Source: Candidatus Cybelea septentrionalis
GTDB taxonomy: Bacteria > Vulcanimicrobiota > Vulcanimicrobiia > Vulcanimicrobiales > Vulcanimicrobiaceae
Direction of reading: 5' to 3'
NCBI GenBank assembly: GCA_003158175.1
Contig: PMHJ01000037.1
Span: 304,433 to 368,432 of the forward strand
Length of the DNA stretch: 64,000 bases
Shown here: positions 43,043 through 52,015 of the stretch, in pieces
Layout: each line of letters starts with the position of its first letter
Numbering within the stretch: position 1 is the stretch's first letter
Notes under the pieces: model-generated
Seen by the model: the letters and a program-made list of their open reading frames with translations, nothing else
Told to the model about the DNA's origin: nothing
Database searches by the model: none
Translations under genes and position numbers: made by a program

Positions 43043-43239
43043 TGATCGTAAGCGACGACGAGTATCTCGACTTTAAGAGCGTCCCCGAGAGCAAGGGCAT
43101 CCCATCCTCACTCGTTCGCGTGGCCGCCGTCGGGTTGGTAATCATTTTCCTGATCGGCGCGTCGGTCTGTTTGATGTCGGGATTCGGGCACCATTGGCCG
43201 GCCGATACGACGTTGCGCGTTCCGCTCAACAACCAATAG
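43042..43239 (+). CDS. Small single-helix membrane protein of the oxidase operon
   Basis: 65-aa protein: an acidic cytoplasmic N-terminus (MIVSDDEYLDFK), one membrane helix (~27-47) and a short outside tail with FGHHWPAD. It is coupled to the preceding small gene and ends the oxidase operon, facing the next gene tail to tail. Probably an accessory oxidase subunit; function not established. Confidence 0.55.
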   Translation: MIVSDDEYLDFKSVPESKGIPSSLVRVAAVGLVIIFLIGASVCLMSGFGHHWPADTTLRVPLNNQ

Positions 43240-43240
43240 C

Positions 43241-43822
43241 CTATAAGTCGGCGCGCCGTCCGTGGCGCGTCGCGATGCCGATCGTCAGCAGGGGGAGCTC
43301 TTCGTCGGGGAGCAACCCGGTCGACTTACCGTCGATCTTGTGGATTCCGGCGTAGCGCGAGAACTCGACGAGCGCGGGGATCGTTGCGTTGGGCAAGCGG
43401 TGCCGGCCGAGCCACTCCCATTCGCCGGCGACGGTTCGATTCGCAAAGAGCACGGCTGCATAACCGCAGGCATCGGCGCGCGAGCGTTCGTCGGGTTCGC
43501 GGTAACGCACGTACCCGTCGACGATATAAATCGGTGCAAACGTTTGGACGTACGCGGCGAACGGCGCGACCAGCACCGCCACGAAGTATCCCGCAAAGAC
43601 GACGGTTCCAAGCGCGAAGATCCACGCAACCTTGATAAGCGTCGCGTCGGAGGCTACGTGATGCGCACGGTAAACGATACCCCAAGTCAGCAGGGCCATA
43701 AAGACCGTTCCGATCAGCGGCTCGATCGCCAGCGCGAAGCGTCCGGTCAGGCCGCGCCAAACAATTCTTCGTTCGGAGGACGTCCACCGCCGGCTCGCGA
43801 GATTACGGTTGCTCTCGAGCAC
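43241..43822 (-). CDS. Membrane protein of unknown function
   Basis: 193-aa protein with two membrane helices (~28-50 and ~60-85 from the chosen start), then a cytoplasmic or periplasmic domain (YIVDGYVRYREPDE, VAGEWEWLGRH, TIPALVEFSRYAGIHKIDG). GTG 43822 is taken because it lies 5 bases after the upstream MFS stop; longer in-frame readings cross that gene. It closes the ctaA-ctaB-MFS run and ends against the oxidase operon. No family is assigned. Confidence 0.6.
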   Translation of the reverse strand: MLESNRNLASRRWTSSERRIVWRGLTGRFALAIEPLIGTVFMALLTWGIVYRAHHVASDATLIKVAWIFALGTVVFAGYFVAVLVAPFAAYVQTFAPIYIVDGYVRYREPDERSRADACGYAAVLFANRTVAGEWEWLGRHRLPNATIPALVEFSRYAGIHKIDGKSTGLLPDEELPLLTIGIATRHGRRADL

Positions 43823-43827
43823 CGCAG

Positions 43828-45156
43828 CTACGCGGCTTCCTCGATGGGTCGCGTACGTTCTTCGTCGCGCGACTTCAGCGACGCCGCCAGCAGCAGCGCC
43901 ACGAAGGCAACGGCACAAAACGCGAGGTAGGCATGGCGATAACCCGTCAGTTCGGTTTGCGCCGCGCTCATCAGACCGCCCGCGAGCGAGCTGCCGAGAA
44001 TTTGGCCGATGATCAGCGCTTGGCTCAAAAAGCCTACAGCGGTCGCCCGCGCGTGCGCGGGCGCTTCGTTCGTGACGATGTAGCGTGTCGGCGCACCGAG
44101 CAATGCGCCGAATCCGGCGCCCGCAATCACGATCGCGAGTATCGCGACCGGCGGCGAACTGAAGCCTAGCGCGAAGAGCGCGAGGCCGATTTCACTAACG
44201 ATCGTGCCAATCAGGAGGACGTCCCGGCTTCCAATTCGGTCCAGAGCCCGGCCCGAGCCCGGAATGACGAGGACGAACATGAACGCACCGAGCGCGGCAA
44301 CAAAACCGGCGGCCGCGGACGACAGGCCCTCTGCGGCGATCAGTACGGCCGGTATGAAGAAGAGCGAGCCTTCCAAAATGCCGATGACGATCTCCAGCAC
44401 GTACGTTTTGACGAGCTGCGGCGTGCGTAAAAGCTCCAGCGGCACGATCGGGTTACGCGCCGTTCGCTCCCAGAACGCAAAGCCTGCGAGAAGCGCGATG
44501 CCGGCGAGCCCCGTCGAAACTCTCGATGCAATCAGTCCGTCCATCAGCGCCAGCAATCCGCCGCAGAGCAAGGCCAGACCGGCAACGTCGAGCGCTTCGT
44601 GTCGCCGCGGCGCGTGCGCAGGGAGCTCCTTGAGCGCCATCCAGAAAACGATTGCCGCAAGAGGCAGGTTCGCTACGAAGATGTAGCGCCACGAGACGTA
44701 GTGCGTGATCAAGCCGCCAATGCTCGGACCAATCACCGCCGCTATACCCCAGGTTGCGGCGACCATGCCCAGCGCCGCGCCGCGTCGCGCCGCCGGCACG
44801 ACATCGCCGATCGCGGCGGTGGCGACCGGAAAGATTCCACCGGCGCCAAGCGCTTGAATTGCGCGTGCGACGAGAAAGATTGCATAGCTCGGCGCGACGA
44901 TCGCGAGAACGCTTCCGGCTGCGAAGAGCGAGATGCAGATGAGATAGATCGGGCGCCTTCCGTAGCGGTCGGCCATCGAGCCGGCCAGCGCAATAGAGAC
45001 GACCGTAACGAGGAGATATAACGTGAAGACCCAGGCCAGGTCGCCCGTCTGCACGGTGAAAGTCCGTCCGAGTGCGGGAAGTGCGGGCGAGAGCACGCTC
45101 AGGTCGAGCGCTCCGGCAAAGACGCCGAGCGCGAGCGTCCAGAGTAGGCGAGTCAC
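43828..45156 (-). CDS. MFS drug-efflux-type transporter (DHA family)
   Basis: 442-aa transporter with 12-14 helices. Motif A is GSMADRYGRRPIYL; motif C region of antiporters is WGIAAVIGPSIGGLI; the opening LDLSVLSPALPALGRTF is typical of DHA2/EmrB-like exporters. GTG 45156 overlaps the ctaB stop as GTGA, so translation is coupled to haem O synthase. A longer in-frame reading upstream is antisense-like sequence within ctaB. Substrate unknown. Confidence 0.85.
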   Translation of the reverse strand: MTRLLWTLALGVFAGALDLSVLSPALPALGRTFTVQTGDLAWVFTLYLLVTVVSIALAGSMADRYGRRPIYLICISLFAAGSVLAIVAPSYAIFLVARAIQALGAGGIFPVATAAIGDVVPAARRGAALGMVAATWGIAAVIGPSIGGLITHYVSWRYIFVANLPLAAIVFWMALKELPAHAPRRHEALDVAGLALLCGGLLALMDGLIASRVSTGLAGIALLAGFAFWERTARNPIVPLELLRTPQLVKTYVLEIVIGILEGSLFFIPAVLIAAEGLSSAAAGFVAALGAFMFVLVIPGSGRALDRIGSRDVLLIGTIVSEIGLALFALGFSSPPVAILAIVIAGAGFGALLGAPTRYIVTNEAPAHARATAVGFLSQALIIGQILGSSLAGGLMSAAQTELTGYRHAYLAFCAVAFVALLLAASLKSRDEERTRPIEEAA

Positions 45157-46025
45157 GAGATGATTCGGTCGATCACCATCACCGCGCACATCAGCGCCAG
45201 GTACACAAGTGAGTAGCGAAAGAGCTTGCGTGCTTGGTGCGTGCCGGTCTGTTCGCGCCACGTTCGCCAAGCATCGAGCAGAAAGAGGCCGCCCAGCACG
45301 GCCGCGGCGCCGAAATAGAGCGCACCCATGACGTGAAAGGGATAGAGGAGCAGCGATGCTGCAACGAGCACGAGGCTGTAGTACACGATCTCGCGTTTCG
45401 TGCGTTCTCGTCCGTAGACGTTGGGCAGCATTGGGATGTTGGCCTTGCCGTAATCCATTTCCGTCATCAACGCGAGCGACCAAAAATGCGGCGGCGTCCA
45501 CAGAAAGATCAATGCGAAGAGGCCGAGCGCCGGCGCACCGATGGTATGGGTGACCGCGGCCCATCCAACGAGCGGCGGGACGGCGCCAGCGGCGCCGCCG
45601 ATCACGATGTTGAGCGGCGTAATACGTTTGAGCCACATCGTGTAGATGACGACGTAATAGGCGTTTCCGGCCAGCGAGAGCCAAGCCGCAAGCGGATTGA
45701 CCAAGAGATAAAAGAGCGCAAACGATATTCCGCCTGCGAGGATTGCATAGATCGTCGCGCTGCGCGCAGAGATGCGCCCTTGCGGGATCGGGCGCGATTG
45801 GGTCCGCTTCATCACGCGGTCGATGTCCGCGTCCCAGACGCAGTTGAATGCGCCGGCCGATGCCGCGGCGAGCGCCCCGGCTAACAGCGTCCAAAAGAGC
45901 AGCCCCAGCGGCGGCACTCCGCGCGCAGCCATTACCATGGACGCGGCCGTCGTGATCAGCAACAGCGCGATGATGCGCGGCTTCGAGAGCTCGTAATAGT
46001 CGCCGATTCGTCCCGGTGCGATCAT
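45153..46025 (-). CDS. ctaB: Protohaem IX farnesyltransferase (haem O synthase)
   Basis: 290-aa UbiA-superfamily prenyltransferase with about nine helices. The first aspartate-rich motif is in NCVWDADIDRVMKRTQSRPI and the second region includes LWTPPHFWSLALMTEMDYGKANIPMLP. It attaches farnesyl to haem B to make haem O, the precursor of haem A for the divergent oxidase operon. It overlaps ctaA by 4 bp (ATGA) and the exporter gene by 4 bp. Confidence 0.95.
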   Translation of the reverse strand: MIAPGRIGDYYELSKPRIIALLLITTAASMVMAARGVPPLGLLFWTLLAGALAAASAGAFNCVWDADIDRVMKRTQSRPIPQGRISARSATIYAILAGGISFALFYLLVNPLAAWLSLAGNAYYVVIYTMWLKRITPLNIVIGGAAGAVPPLVGWAAVTHTIGAPALGLFALIFLWTPPHFWSLALMTEMDYGKANIPMLPNVYGRERTKREIVYYSLVLVAASLLLYPFHVMGALYFGAAAVLGGLFLLDAWRTWREQTGTHQARKLFRYSLVYLALMCAVMVIDRIIS

Positions 46026-46957
46026 GGGCGCGCGCCGCTCGTGGCCAAGGGTACCGCAGGCTGGTTCGCCATGCCGTCCAGCGTCGCAAAGACCGAAGCG
46101 ATGAAGAAAGTCAAGAAGACGAAGGCGGCGTTGACCGCATGCGCTTCACGCAGCTCCATCGGCAATCGCAGCGTTACGTTGAGGAGGCCGAGGAGCACTT
46201 GAATGCAGACCAGAGCCACTCCGGCGGCCGCGGCTCCCCGCACACGCCCAGAAGTTGGACCGGCCCAGGCGAGGGCCAATGCGGCGGCGGCAAAGATCAG
46301 TGTTGCGGCGGCGGCGGCGCGATGCAGCATTTGCACGTATTCACCAGGGGTTTGAACGACAACGTTGCCGGCGCATTGTGGAAGCGACAGGCAGGCAAGG
46401 CCCGCGCCGCTGGAGCTTACGTAGGCCCCGATGCACATCGTAATAAATGCGATCGTTGCGGTTGTCAGGAGCACAAAGCGAAGGCGGCCCATCGACCCAG
46501 AAGCGTCGTGCAACGGCTCAGTTCCTGCGAACGGCGACGCTGCGGCAAAGACGGCCATTGCAGAGACGGCGGCAATGAATGCCATCGCGGTAGCCCAATG
46601 GAGGACGACGGAGAACGGCGCATTCCCAAGCGCAACGGTCGCCGCTCCGAGCAACACCTGAGCTAAGAAGAGGGCAACGATGATGGCGAGCGTTGGTCCG
46701 ACGAACGGAGATTGCCGTCGCGCAGGCCAGGCGGCCGCGACGAGCGCGATCGTTAGCGGTGCCACCATGAACGCAAGCAAGCGGTGCGTCCATTCCCACA
46801 AGGTGCCGTCGGCCATGAGAGGGATTATGCGCCCGTGGCAAAGGGGCCAATCGGGGCACGAGAGGCCAGCGCCGTTGATGCGCGTCCAGCTACCGAGCAC
46901 GACGGTCATCAGGGCAACGAAGTCGGTCGCCAGCGAAAGCCGGAGGAGTCGTTTCAT
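46022..46957 (-). CDS. ctaA: Haem A synthase (COX15/CtaA)
   Basis: 311-aa eight-helix protein. Paired histidine sites appear in LWEWTHRLLAFMV and VVLHWATAM, with matching sites in the second half (MLHRAAAAATLI). The cysteine pair SCPDWPLCHG lies in the first extracytoplasmic loop and a related CLSLPQCAG in the second. It oxidises the C8 methyl of haem O to give haem A. First gene of the minus-strand run, divergent from a lipoprotein gene. Confidence 0.92.
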   Translation of the reverse strand: MKRLLRLSLATDFVALMTVVLGSWTRINGAGLSCPDWPLCHGRIIPLMADGTLWEWTHRLLAFMVAPLTIALVAAAWPARRQSPFVGPTLAIIVALFLAQVLLGAATVALGNAPFSVVLHWATAMAFIAAVSAMAVFAAASPFAGTEPLHDASGSMGRLRFVLLTTATIAFITMCIGAYVSSSGAGLACLSLPQCAGNVVVQTPGEYVQMLHRAAAAATLIFAAAALALAWAGPTSGRVRGAAAAGVALVCIQVLLGLLNVTLRLPMELREAHAVNAAFVFLTFFIASVFATLDGMANQPAVPLATSGARP

Positions 46958-47001
46958 CCGAGCCTTAGCGTAGCTTCGCGCCGGCCGGATGGCAATGACA
47001 A

Positions 47002-47472
47002 ATGAGACGCGCGGCGAAGCGGTCGGCCGTGATGCGCTGGTCGACCCTGGCAGGTCTAGCCTTGGGGCTCATTGTGCTGGTCGGATGTCGTGAGGTGCGC
47101 GTGAAGACGCTCGCGGCAGGCACTACCACCGTTTTGGGAGGCAATCAAATTCTCATAGTACGCGATGAGGTTACCCTGGGCAAGCTAGGAATTCGCGCGC
47201 CCATTCATTTCAAAGGCGAGTTCGGCGTCGTCTTGCTGATGGGACCGCACGACCGGACCGGCTACAAACAGATCGTCGAATCCATCGGCGCGAACACGCA
47301 ACGCGTGCGCGTCGTGGCCTTCGAACAGGCACCGGCCGACGCGGGTGAGCCGTCGCCGCAATACCGCACGTACACGCTCTGGATCGTTCCCAATCGGGTA
47401 TATCGTCGAGGCGTTCGAGTCGAAGTCGTGACGCCCAGTGACGAACCGATCGCGACGACCTACCTGCCGTAG
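47002..47472 (+). CDS. Lipoprotein of unknown function
   Basis: 156-aa predicted lipoprotein with lipobox IVLVGC. The mature part is beta-rich (TTTVLGGNQILIVRDEVTLG, FGVVLLMGPHDRTGYKQIV, YTLWIVPNRVYRRGVRVEV). ATG 47002 is used; an internal ATG at 47032 would give a tighter signal peptide and is equally possible. It is divergent from ctaA and 8 bases before the GH130 gene. No family recognised. Confidence 0.55.
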   Translation: MRRAAKRSAVMRWSTLAGLALGLIVLVGCREVRVKTLAAGTTTVLGGNQILIVRDEVTLGKLGIRAPIHFKGEFGVVLLMGPHDRTGYKQIVESIGANTQRVRVVAFEQAPADAGEPSPQYRTYTLWIVPNRVYRRGVRVEVVTPSDEPIATTYLP

Positions 47473-47480
47473 GGACAGCT

Positions 47481-48596
47481 ATGCTCTCTCCCGAGCAGCC
47501 GAAAACGCCTGAAGGACTCGAGGGACTCCAAGTGCGCGTCGAGCGCTTGGGCCTCGTCCTTGCGCCCGATGGCGAGCCGACCGAGGCCGGCGGAGTTCTA
47601 AATCCGGCGGCGACGCGCGCTCCCGGCGGCGAGTTGTTGATTTATCCGCGTTGCGTTGCCGATGGAAACATTTCGCGGGTGCGAACGGTGCGCGTCGCGC
47701 ACGAAGACAACAAATACGACTGCGAACGGCTCGATTTCGCACTCGAACCGCAAGCACCGTACGAGTTGCGTCCCCATCCCGGATTCGGCTGCGAAGATCC
47801 GCGCGTCACCTACGTCCCGGCACTCGAATCGTACGTCATGGCGTACACGGCGTTTGGTCCGGATGGACCGCGCATCGCGATTGCGACATCCGGCGACGCT
47901 TTCCACTGGGACCGGCTAGGCCCCGTTCGGTTCGCGGGTTCGGCAAACGTCGTCGGCGACGACAAGGATGCGGCGTTCTTTCCCGAACCCGTGCTTTCGC
48001 CGACGGGCCGCAAGTGTTTAGCTTTTTACCATCGTCCCATGCTGCATCTCTCCAGCGTCGACGGCCGTGCCGCCATCCCGATGATCGAACGCATGCCCTT
48101 CGAAGACCGCGAATCGATCAGGATCGCATACGTACCGCTCGCCCCCGTGCTCAAGAATCGCAGCAACCTCTGCAACGTCTCGGAGAGCCGTCAGGTGCTC
48201 TGCCCTAATGAGAAATGGGGATCGATCAAGATTGGCGCCGGCACGCCGCCCGTTCGAATCACGCTCGGTGAAACGACGGGATGGTTGGCGCTTTTTCACG
48301 GCGTCGATGCGGTCGAAGCCGACGGCCACGGACCTTCGCTTCAGTACAGCGCCGGCATCGTCATCCACGACTTGGAACGGCCGGATCGCATTCTCTACCG
48401 CTCGCCGCGGCCGGTTCTCACGCCCGAATCGAGCGACGAGCGCAAGGGTGTCGTCGATAACGTCGTTTTCCCGACCGGACTGGACCCGCGGCCCGATCTT
48501 GGCGAACGCGTCTATGACGTCTACTACGGGATGGGCGACTACTCGATTGGAGCCGCGCGCCTGTGGGTTGGAGATCCGTCGACCGGTGCCACGTGA
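47481..48596 (+). CDS. GH130-like glycoside phosphorylase/hydrolase
   Basis: 371-aa five-bladed beta-propeller of the GH130 type, which phosphorolyses beta-mannosides. Typical landmarks are GGVLNPAATRAPGGELLIYPR, GCEDPRVTYVPALESYVMAY, DAAFFPEPVLSPTGR, WLALFHGVD and the late VVDNVVFPTGL. The acid in GCEDPR is the general-acid candidate. Cytosolic, no signal peptide. It leads a run of five coupled genes; its stop overlaps the next GTG (GTGA). Confidence 0.82.
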   Translation: MLSPEQPKTPEGLEGLQVRVERLGLVLAPDGEPTEAGGVLNPAATRAPGGELLIYPRCVADGNISRVRTVRVAHEDNKYDCERLDFALEPQAPYELRPHPGFGCEDPRVTYVPALESYVMAYTAFGPDGPRIAIATSGDAFHWDRLGPVRFAGSANVVGDDKDAAFFPEPVLSPTGRKCLAFYHRPMLHLSSVDGRAAIPMIERMPFEDRESIRIAYVPLAPVLKNRSNLCNVSESRQVLCPNEKWGSIKIGAGTPPVRITLGETTGWLALFHGVDAVEADGHGPSLQYSAGIVIHDLERPDRILYRSPRPVLTPESSDERKGVVDNVVFPTGLDPRPDLGERVYDVYYGMGDYSIGAARLWVGDPSTGAT

Positions 48597-49075
48597 TAAA
48601 ATATCTTGCAGTGTCAACCGTGATCGTTCTCGGTGTCGGCGTCGTCGTGGCGGCATGGGTGAATCGCGACCTGATTCGCATCAAGATCGCCTCAGTCTAC
48701 GCGCGCGTAACGCCGAAGCCCGGCGCGCCGAGCCTCGTGTCGAGCGCTGCGATCGCGTCGATGAGCGGCGATGCGCCATGGGTGCTCTCGGCGCTGCCTG
48801 AGTGTTTGACTCAAGTGTCGAAATCCACCGGCTCCGGGCGTTACGTGCGTGCTCATCTGCCGCGCAGCGCGGTCCGGGTAGTGCCGCCGGCGCGCTTATC
48901 CTTTGGAGACTGCACGATCTCCATCGATGGCGATGAGGCGTTCGTACGGCGAGGAACCGATCGGTTTCGGATTCCTCCCAACGTCCAGTTTTATCGCGCG
49001 CAAGGGGAGGTCGCGATGATGCGCGAGACGGCGGCGAGCGTCGAGCTGCGCGTCTATCAGCCGGTGCGCCCATGA
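48593..49075 (+). CDS. Membrane-anchored protein of unknown function
   Basis: 160-aa protein with one N-terminal membrane helix (~5-23) and an exported C-terminal part holding two cysteines (LPECLTQ, FGDCTISIDG) and a beta-rich end (VQFYRAQGEVAMMRE). GTG 48593 overlaps the GH130 stop and its own stop overlaps the prfC ATG. No family recognised. Confidence 0.6.
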   Translation: MIKYLAVSTVIVLGVGVVVAAWVNRDLIRIKIASVYARVTPKPGAPSLVSSAAIASMSGDAPWVLSALPECLTQVSKSTGSGRYVRAHLPRSAVRVVPPARLSFGDCTISIDGDEAFVRRGTDRFRIPPNVQFYRAQGEVAMMRETAASVELRVYQPVRP

Positions 49076-50679
49076 CGGAAAACGCGAAGATTCTCGACGA
49101 AGTACGCAAACGCCGCACGTTTGCGATTATTTCGCATCCCGACGCCGGCAAGACGACGCTGACGGAGAAGCTGCTGCTATACGGCGGCGCCATCCACATT
49201 GCGGGGCAAGTCTCGGCGCGCAAGCGGCAGCGCCAGGTAACCAGCGATTGGATGGCCCTCGAACGCGAGCGCGGCATTTCCATAACTTCAACCGTTCTGC
49301 AGTTCGAGTATGGTGGCCATACCCTCAACCTGCTCGATACGCCGGGTCACCAAGACTTCGGGGAGGACACGTATCGCACGCTGCTGGCGGCCGATAGCGC
49401 CGTGATGCTCATCGATGCCGCTAAGGGTGTAGAACCCCAGACCAAAAAGCTCTTCGCAATCTGCGCCGAGCGCGGCATTCCGCTCTTCACCTTCATGAAC
49501 AAGCTCGACCGGCCGAGCCGCGATCCGCTCGAACTGCTCGACGAGCTCGAAAGCGTTCTGGGCATCGGAGCCTTTCCAGTAAACTGGCCGCTAGGCAGCG
49601 GAGAAGAGTTTAAGGGCGTCTACGATCGCCGTACGAAAGCCGTGCATCTCTTCGAGCGTGCCGCGCATGGCGCGACGCGCGCCACCGTCTCCGTAACCGA
49701 CGCGGCCGACCCTGCGTTGCGTGCGCTCGTTAACGAACACGTCTACGAACAGTTTCGCGAAGCGATCGAACTGCTCGATGGTGCCGGGGAGCGGTTCGAC
49801 GACGCCGCGATGTTGCGCGGTTCCACCACGCCGGTCTTCTTCGGCAGCGCCGTTACGAACTTCGGCGTCCAGCTCTTTCTCGACGAGTTCGTTGCGATGG
49901 GACCGTCGCCGTCGATGCGTGCCGGAGTCGACCCCGCGGACGACGCGTTCACCGGTTTCGTCTTCAAGATTCAGGCGAACATGGATCCTCGCCACAGAGA
50001 TCGGGTTGCATTCGTGCGCGTTTGCTCCGGGGAGTTCGCGCGGGACATGACCGTGCGCAACGCGCGTACCGGCGACCAGGTGCGCCTCTCAAGGGCGATG
50101 CGCCTCTTTGCCGACGACCGCGAGTCGTTGGAGGTCGCCTACGCCGGCGACGTCGTGGGACTCGTCAACCCCGGTGCTTTTGCGATCGGCGATACGCTCT
50201 ACGAAGGCCCGCGCGTCGTGTTTCCACCGATCCCGGCTTTTGCCCCGGAACATTTCGCATCGGTGCGCAGTATCGACGTGTCGGGTTACAAGTCGTTCGG
50301 CAAAGGCATATCGCAACTGCGAGAGGAGGGAGCAGTGCAAGTTTTCTATCCGTGGGGCACGCCGCGGATCGAGCCTATTCTCGGAGCCGTCGGAGAACTG
50401 CAGTTCGAGGTTGCAAAGTACCGGCTAGAATCCGAATACAACGTCAAGACGCTCGTATCGACTCTACCATACTCCTTGGCTCTCTACGTCGACGGCGACC
50501 GCGAGCATCTCTCGCGCGCGCACCTGCCGTCCAACGGTAGGCTGGTCGAGGACTGGAACGGACGAGCTGCAGCGCTGTTCGAAAACGAATGGAGCGTACG
50601 ACTCGCGCGAGAATGGAATCCGCAACTAACGTTTACGAAGTTCTCCTCAGAGAGCGATACGGAGGCCTTGGCATCGTGA
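49072..50679 (+). CDS. prfC: Peptide chain release factor 3
   Basis: 535-aa translational GTPase that recycles RF1/RF2 from terminated ribosomes. G1 is SHPDAGKTTLTE (21-32), G2 region ERERGISITSTVLQFEY, G3 LLDTPGHQDFGEDTYRTL, G4 FMNKLDRP. Domain II and III features include GFVFKIQANMDPRHRDRVAF and GAVGELQFEVAKYRL. Length is typical. It is coupled on both sides: ATG overlaps the preceding stop and TGA overlaps the next GTG. Confidence 0.96.
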   Translation: MTENAKILDEVRKRRTFAIISHPDAGKTTLTEKLLLYGGAIHIAGQVSARKRQRQVTSDWMALERERGISITSTVLQFEYGGHTLNLLDTPGHQDFGEDTYRTLLAADSAVMLIDAAKGVEPQTKKLFAICAERGIPLFTFMNKLDRPSRDPLELLDELESVLGIGAFPVNWPLGSGEEFKGVYDRRTKAVHLFERAAHGATRATVSVTDAADPALRALVNEHVYEQFREAIELLDGAGERFDDAAMLRGSTTPVFFGSAVTNFGVQLFLDEFVAMGPSPSMRAGVDPADDAFTGFVFKIQANMDPRHRDRVAFVRVCSGEFARDMTVRNARTGDQVRLSRAMRLFADDRESLEVAYAGDVVGLVNPGAFAIGDTLYEGPRVVFPPIPAFAPEHFASVRSIDVSGYKSFGKGISQLREEGAVQVFYPWGTPRIEPILGAVGELQFEVAKYRLESEYNVKTLVSTLPYSLALYVDGDREHLSRAHLPSNGRLVEDWNGRAAALFENEWSVRLAREWNPQLTFTKFSSESDTEALAS

Positions 50680-51035
50680 TCCTTCGGATTTTGATCCTCG
50701 CGGCGGCGGCCGCCGGTTTGGCCGGCTGCTCGTTTCAGAATCCAGACGAGCGCGAAGCGGACCGGATCACGCAAGCGGTCATCAAGAATGATTTGAAGCC
50801 GGTGGAAAACGACATCGCCAAGGGCATTTCGATAACGCGGGTCAAGGTCGCGGAGTGGTCCGACGAGCTCAACGCGCAGGGCCAACTGCTTTCCGTTAAG
50901 GAGACGAACGTCAACTGCCCCCCAGGATGGCACTGTTTCGACGTGAAGTTCGCGAAGCGCGCGTACGTGGAACGCATGCGATTCGACGAAAACCACAAGG
51001 TGGTCGATTGGAGCTTCCACATGGCGCAGGAATAA
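50676..51035 (+). CDS. Small lipoprotein of unknown function
   Basis: 119-aa predicted lipoprotein with a short signal peptide ending AGLAGC (Cys ~18). The mature part starts with an acidic helix (PDEREADRITQAVIKNDL) and includes two cysteines (NCPPGWHCFDVKF). GTG 50676 overlaps the prfC stop (GTGA); earlier in-frame starts would lie inside prfC. Function unknown. Confidence 0.6.
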   Translation: MILRILILAAAAAGLAGCSFQNPDEREADRITQAVIKNDLKPVENDIAKGISITRVKVAEWSDELNAQGQLLSVKETNVNCPPGWHCFDVKFAKRAYVERMRFDENHKVVDWSFHMAQE

Positions 51036-51037
51036 GT

Positions 51038-52015
51038 TTGACGCGACGCGTTACGTTTGCCGACGTTCGCGCGGCAGCAGAGCGGCTTGCCGGAGTAGCG
51101 CACCGGACTCCGGTGCTGCGTTCCGCGACGCTGGATGCGCGTTGCGGTGCGCACATCTTCGTAAAGTGCGAGAACTTGCAACGCATGGGCGCTTTCAAGT
51201 TTCGCGGCGCCTATAATTTCTTGGCAACGCTGTCGCCGGAGCAGCGAAAGCGTGGCGTCGTCGCCTTCTCGAGCGGCAATCACGCGCAGGGCGTCGCGCT
51301 GGCGGCGCGGTTGCTGGGTATTCCGGCAACGATCGTTATGCCGACGGACGCGCCCGCGGTCAAACTGGCGGCGACGCTCGAGTATGGCGCCGAAGTCGTC
51401 AGCTACGAGCGCGCGCACTCGCACCGGGAAGAGATTGCGCAAGCCCTTGCCGCCGAGCGTGGCGCTACGCTCGTCCCTCCCTTTGATGACGAGCGAATTG
51501 TCGCGGGCGCCGGAACCGCGGCGCTGGAGCTCTTAGAGGATGCGGATCGCCTCCATGCGATCGTCGTGCCGGTCGGAGGCGGAGGGCTCATGTCCGGAAC
51601 CGCGATTGTCGCGCACGCTCTCGACCCTGCCATCGCGGTGTACGGAGTCGAGCCGGCGGCCGGCGACGACTTCGCGCAATCGCTGCGGCTAGGGCGCCCC
51701 ATTTCGATTGCCGTCCCCAAAACTATTGCCGATGGCTTGCAGACGACGGCTCCGGGCGAACTAACGTTTGCGATCGCCCGAGAGCTCGTGCGTGCGGTGG
51801 TGACCGTGAGCGACGACGAGCTCTGCAGCGCGATGCGCTTTGCATTCGAGCGCATGAAACTCGTCATCGAGCCCAGCGCTGCGGCGCCGCTTGCCGCCCT
51901 CCTGCAGCAACGAATTCCTGACGTCGCGGGCAAGCGCGTCGGCGTTATCGTTACCGGCGGAAATATCGATGCGGCTCGTTATGGCGAGCTGATTACATCG
52001 AGCTTGCCGGCTTAA
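51038..52015 (+). CDS. PLP-dependent threonine dehydratase / serine racemase-like enzyme
   Basis: 325-aa fold-type II PLP enzyme. The Schiff-base lysine is in GAFKFRGAYN (K54), with the substrate Ser-Ser-Gly-Asn loop AFSSGNHAQGVALAA and the phosphate-binding glycine loop VPVGGGGLMSG. C-terminal GVIVTGGNID is typical. There is no ACT regulatory domain, so it resembles catabolic threonine deaminase or serine racemase. TTG 51038 lies 2 bases after the preceding stop and has AGGA upstream. The 3' end overlaps the next antisense gene by 23 bp. Confidence 0.88.
   Translation: MTRRVTFADVRAAAERLAGVAHRTPVLRSATLDARCGAHIFVKCENLQRMGAFKFRGAYNFLATLSPEQRKRGVVAFSSGNHAQGVALAARLLGIPATIVMPTDAPAVKLAATLEYGAEVVSYERAHSHREEIAQALAAERGATLVPPFDDERIVAGAGTAALELLEDADRLHAIVVPVGGGGLMSGTAIVAHALDPAIAVYGVEPAAGDDFAQSLRLGRPISIAVPKTIADGLQTTAPGELTFAIARELVRAVVTVSDDELCSAMRFAFERMKLVIEPSAAAPLAALLQQRIPDVAGKRVGVIVTGGNIDAARYGELITSSLPA

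Noticed and set aside
43828-46089. Extended N-terminus for the MFS exporter
   Set aside because: The added residues are a shadow of ctaB in another frame; the GTG at 45156 overlaps the ctaB stop and begins at the first helix.
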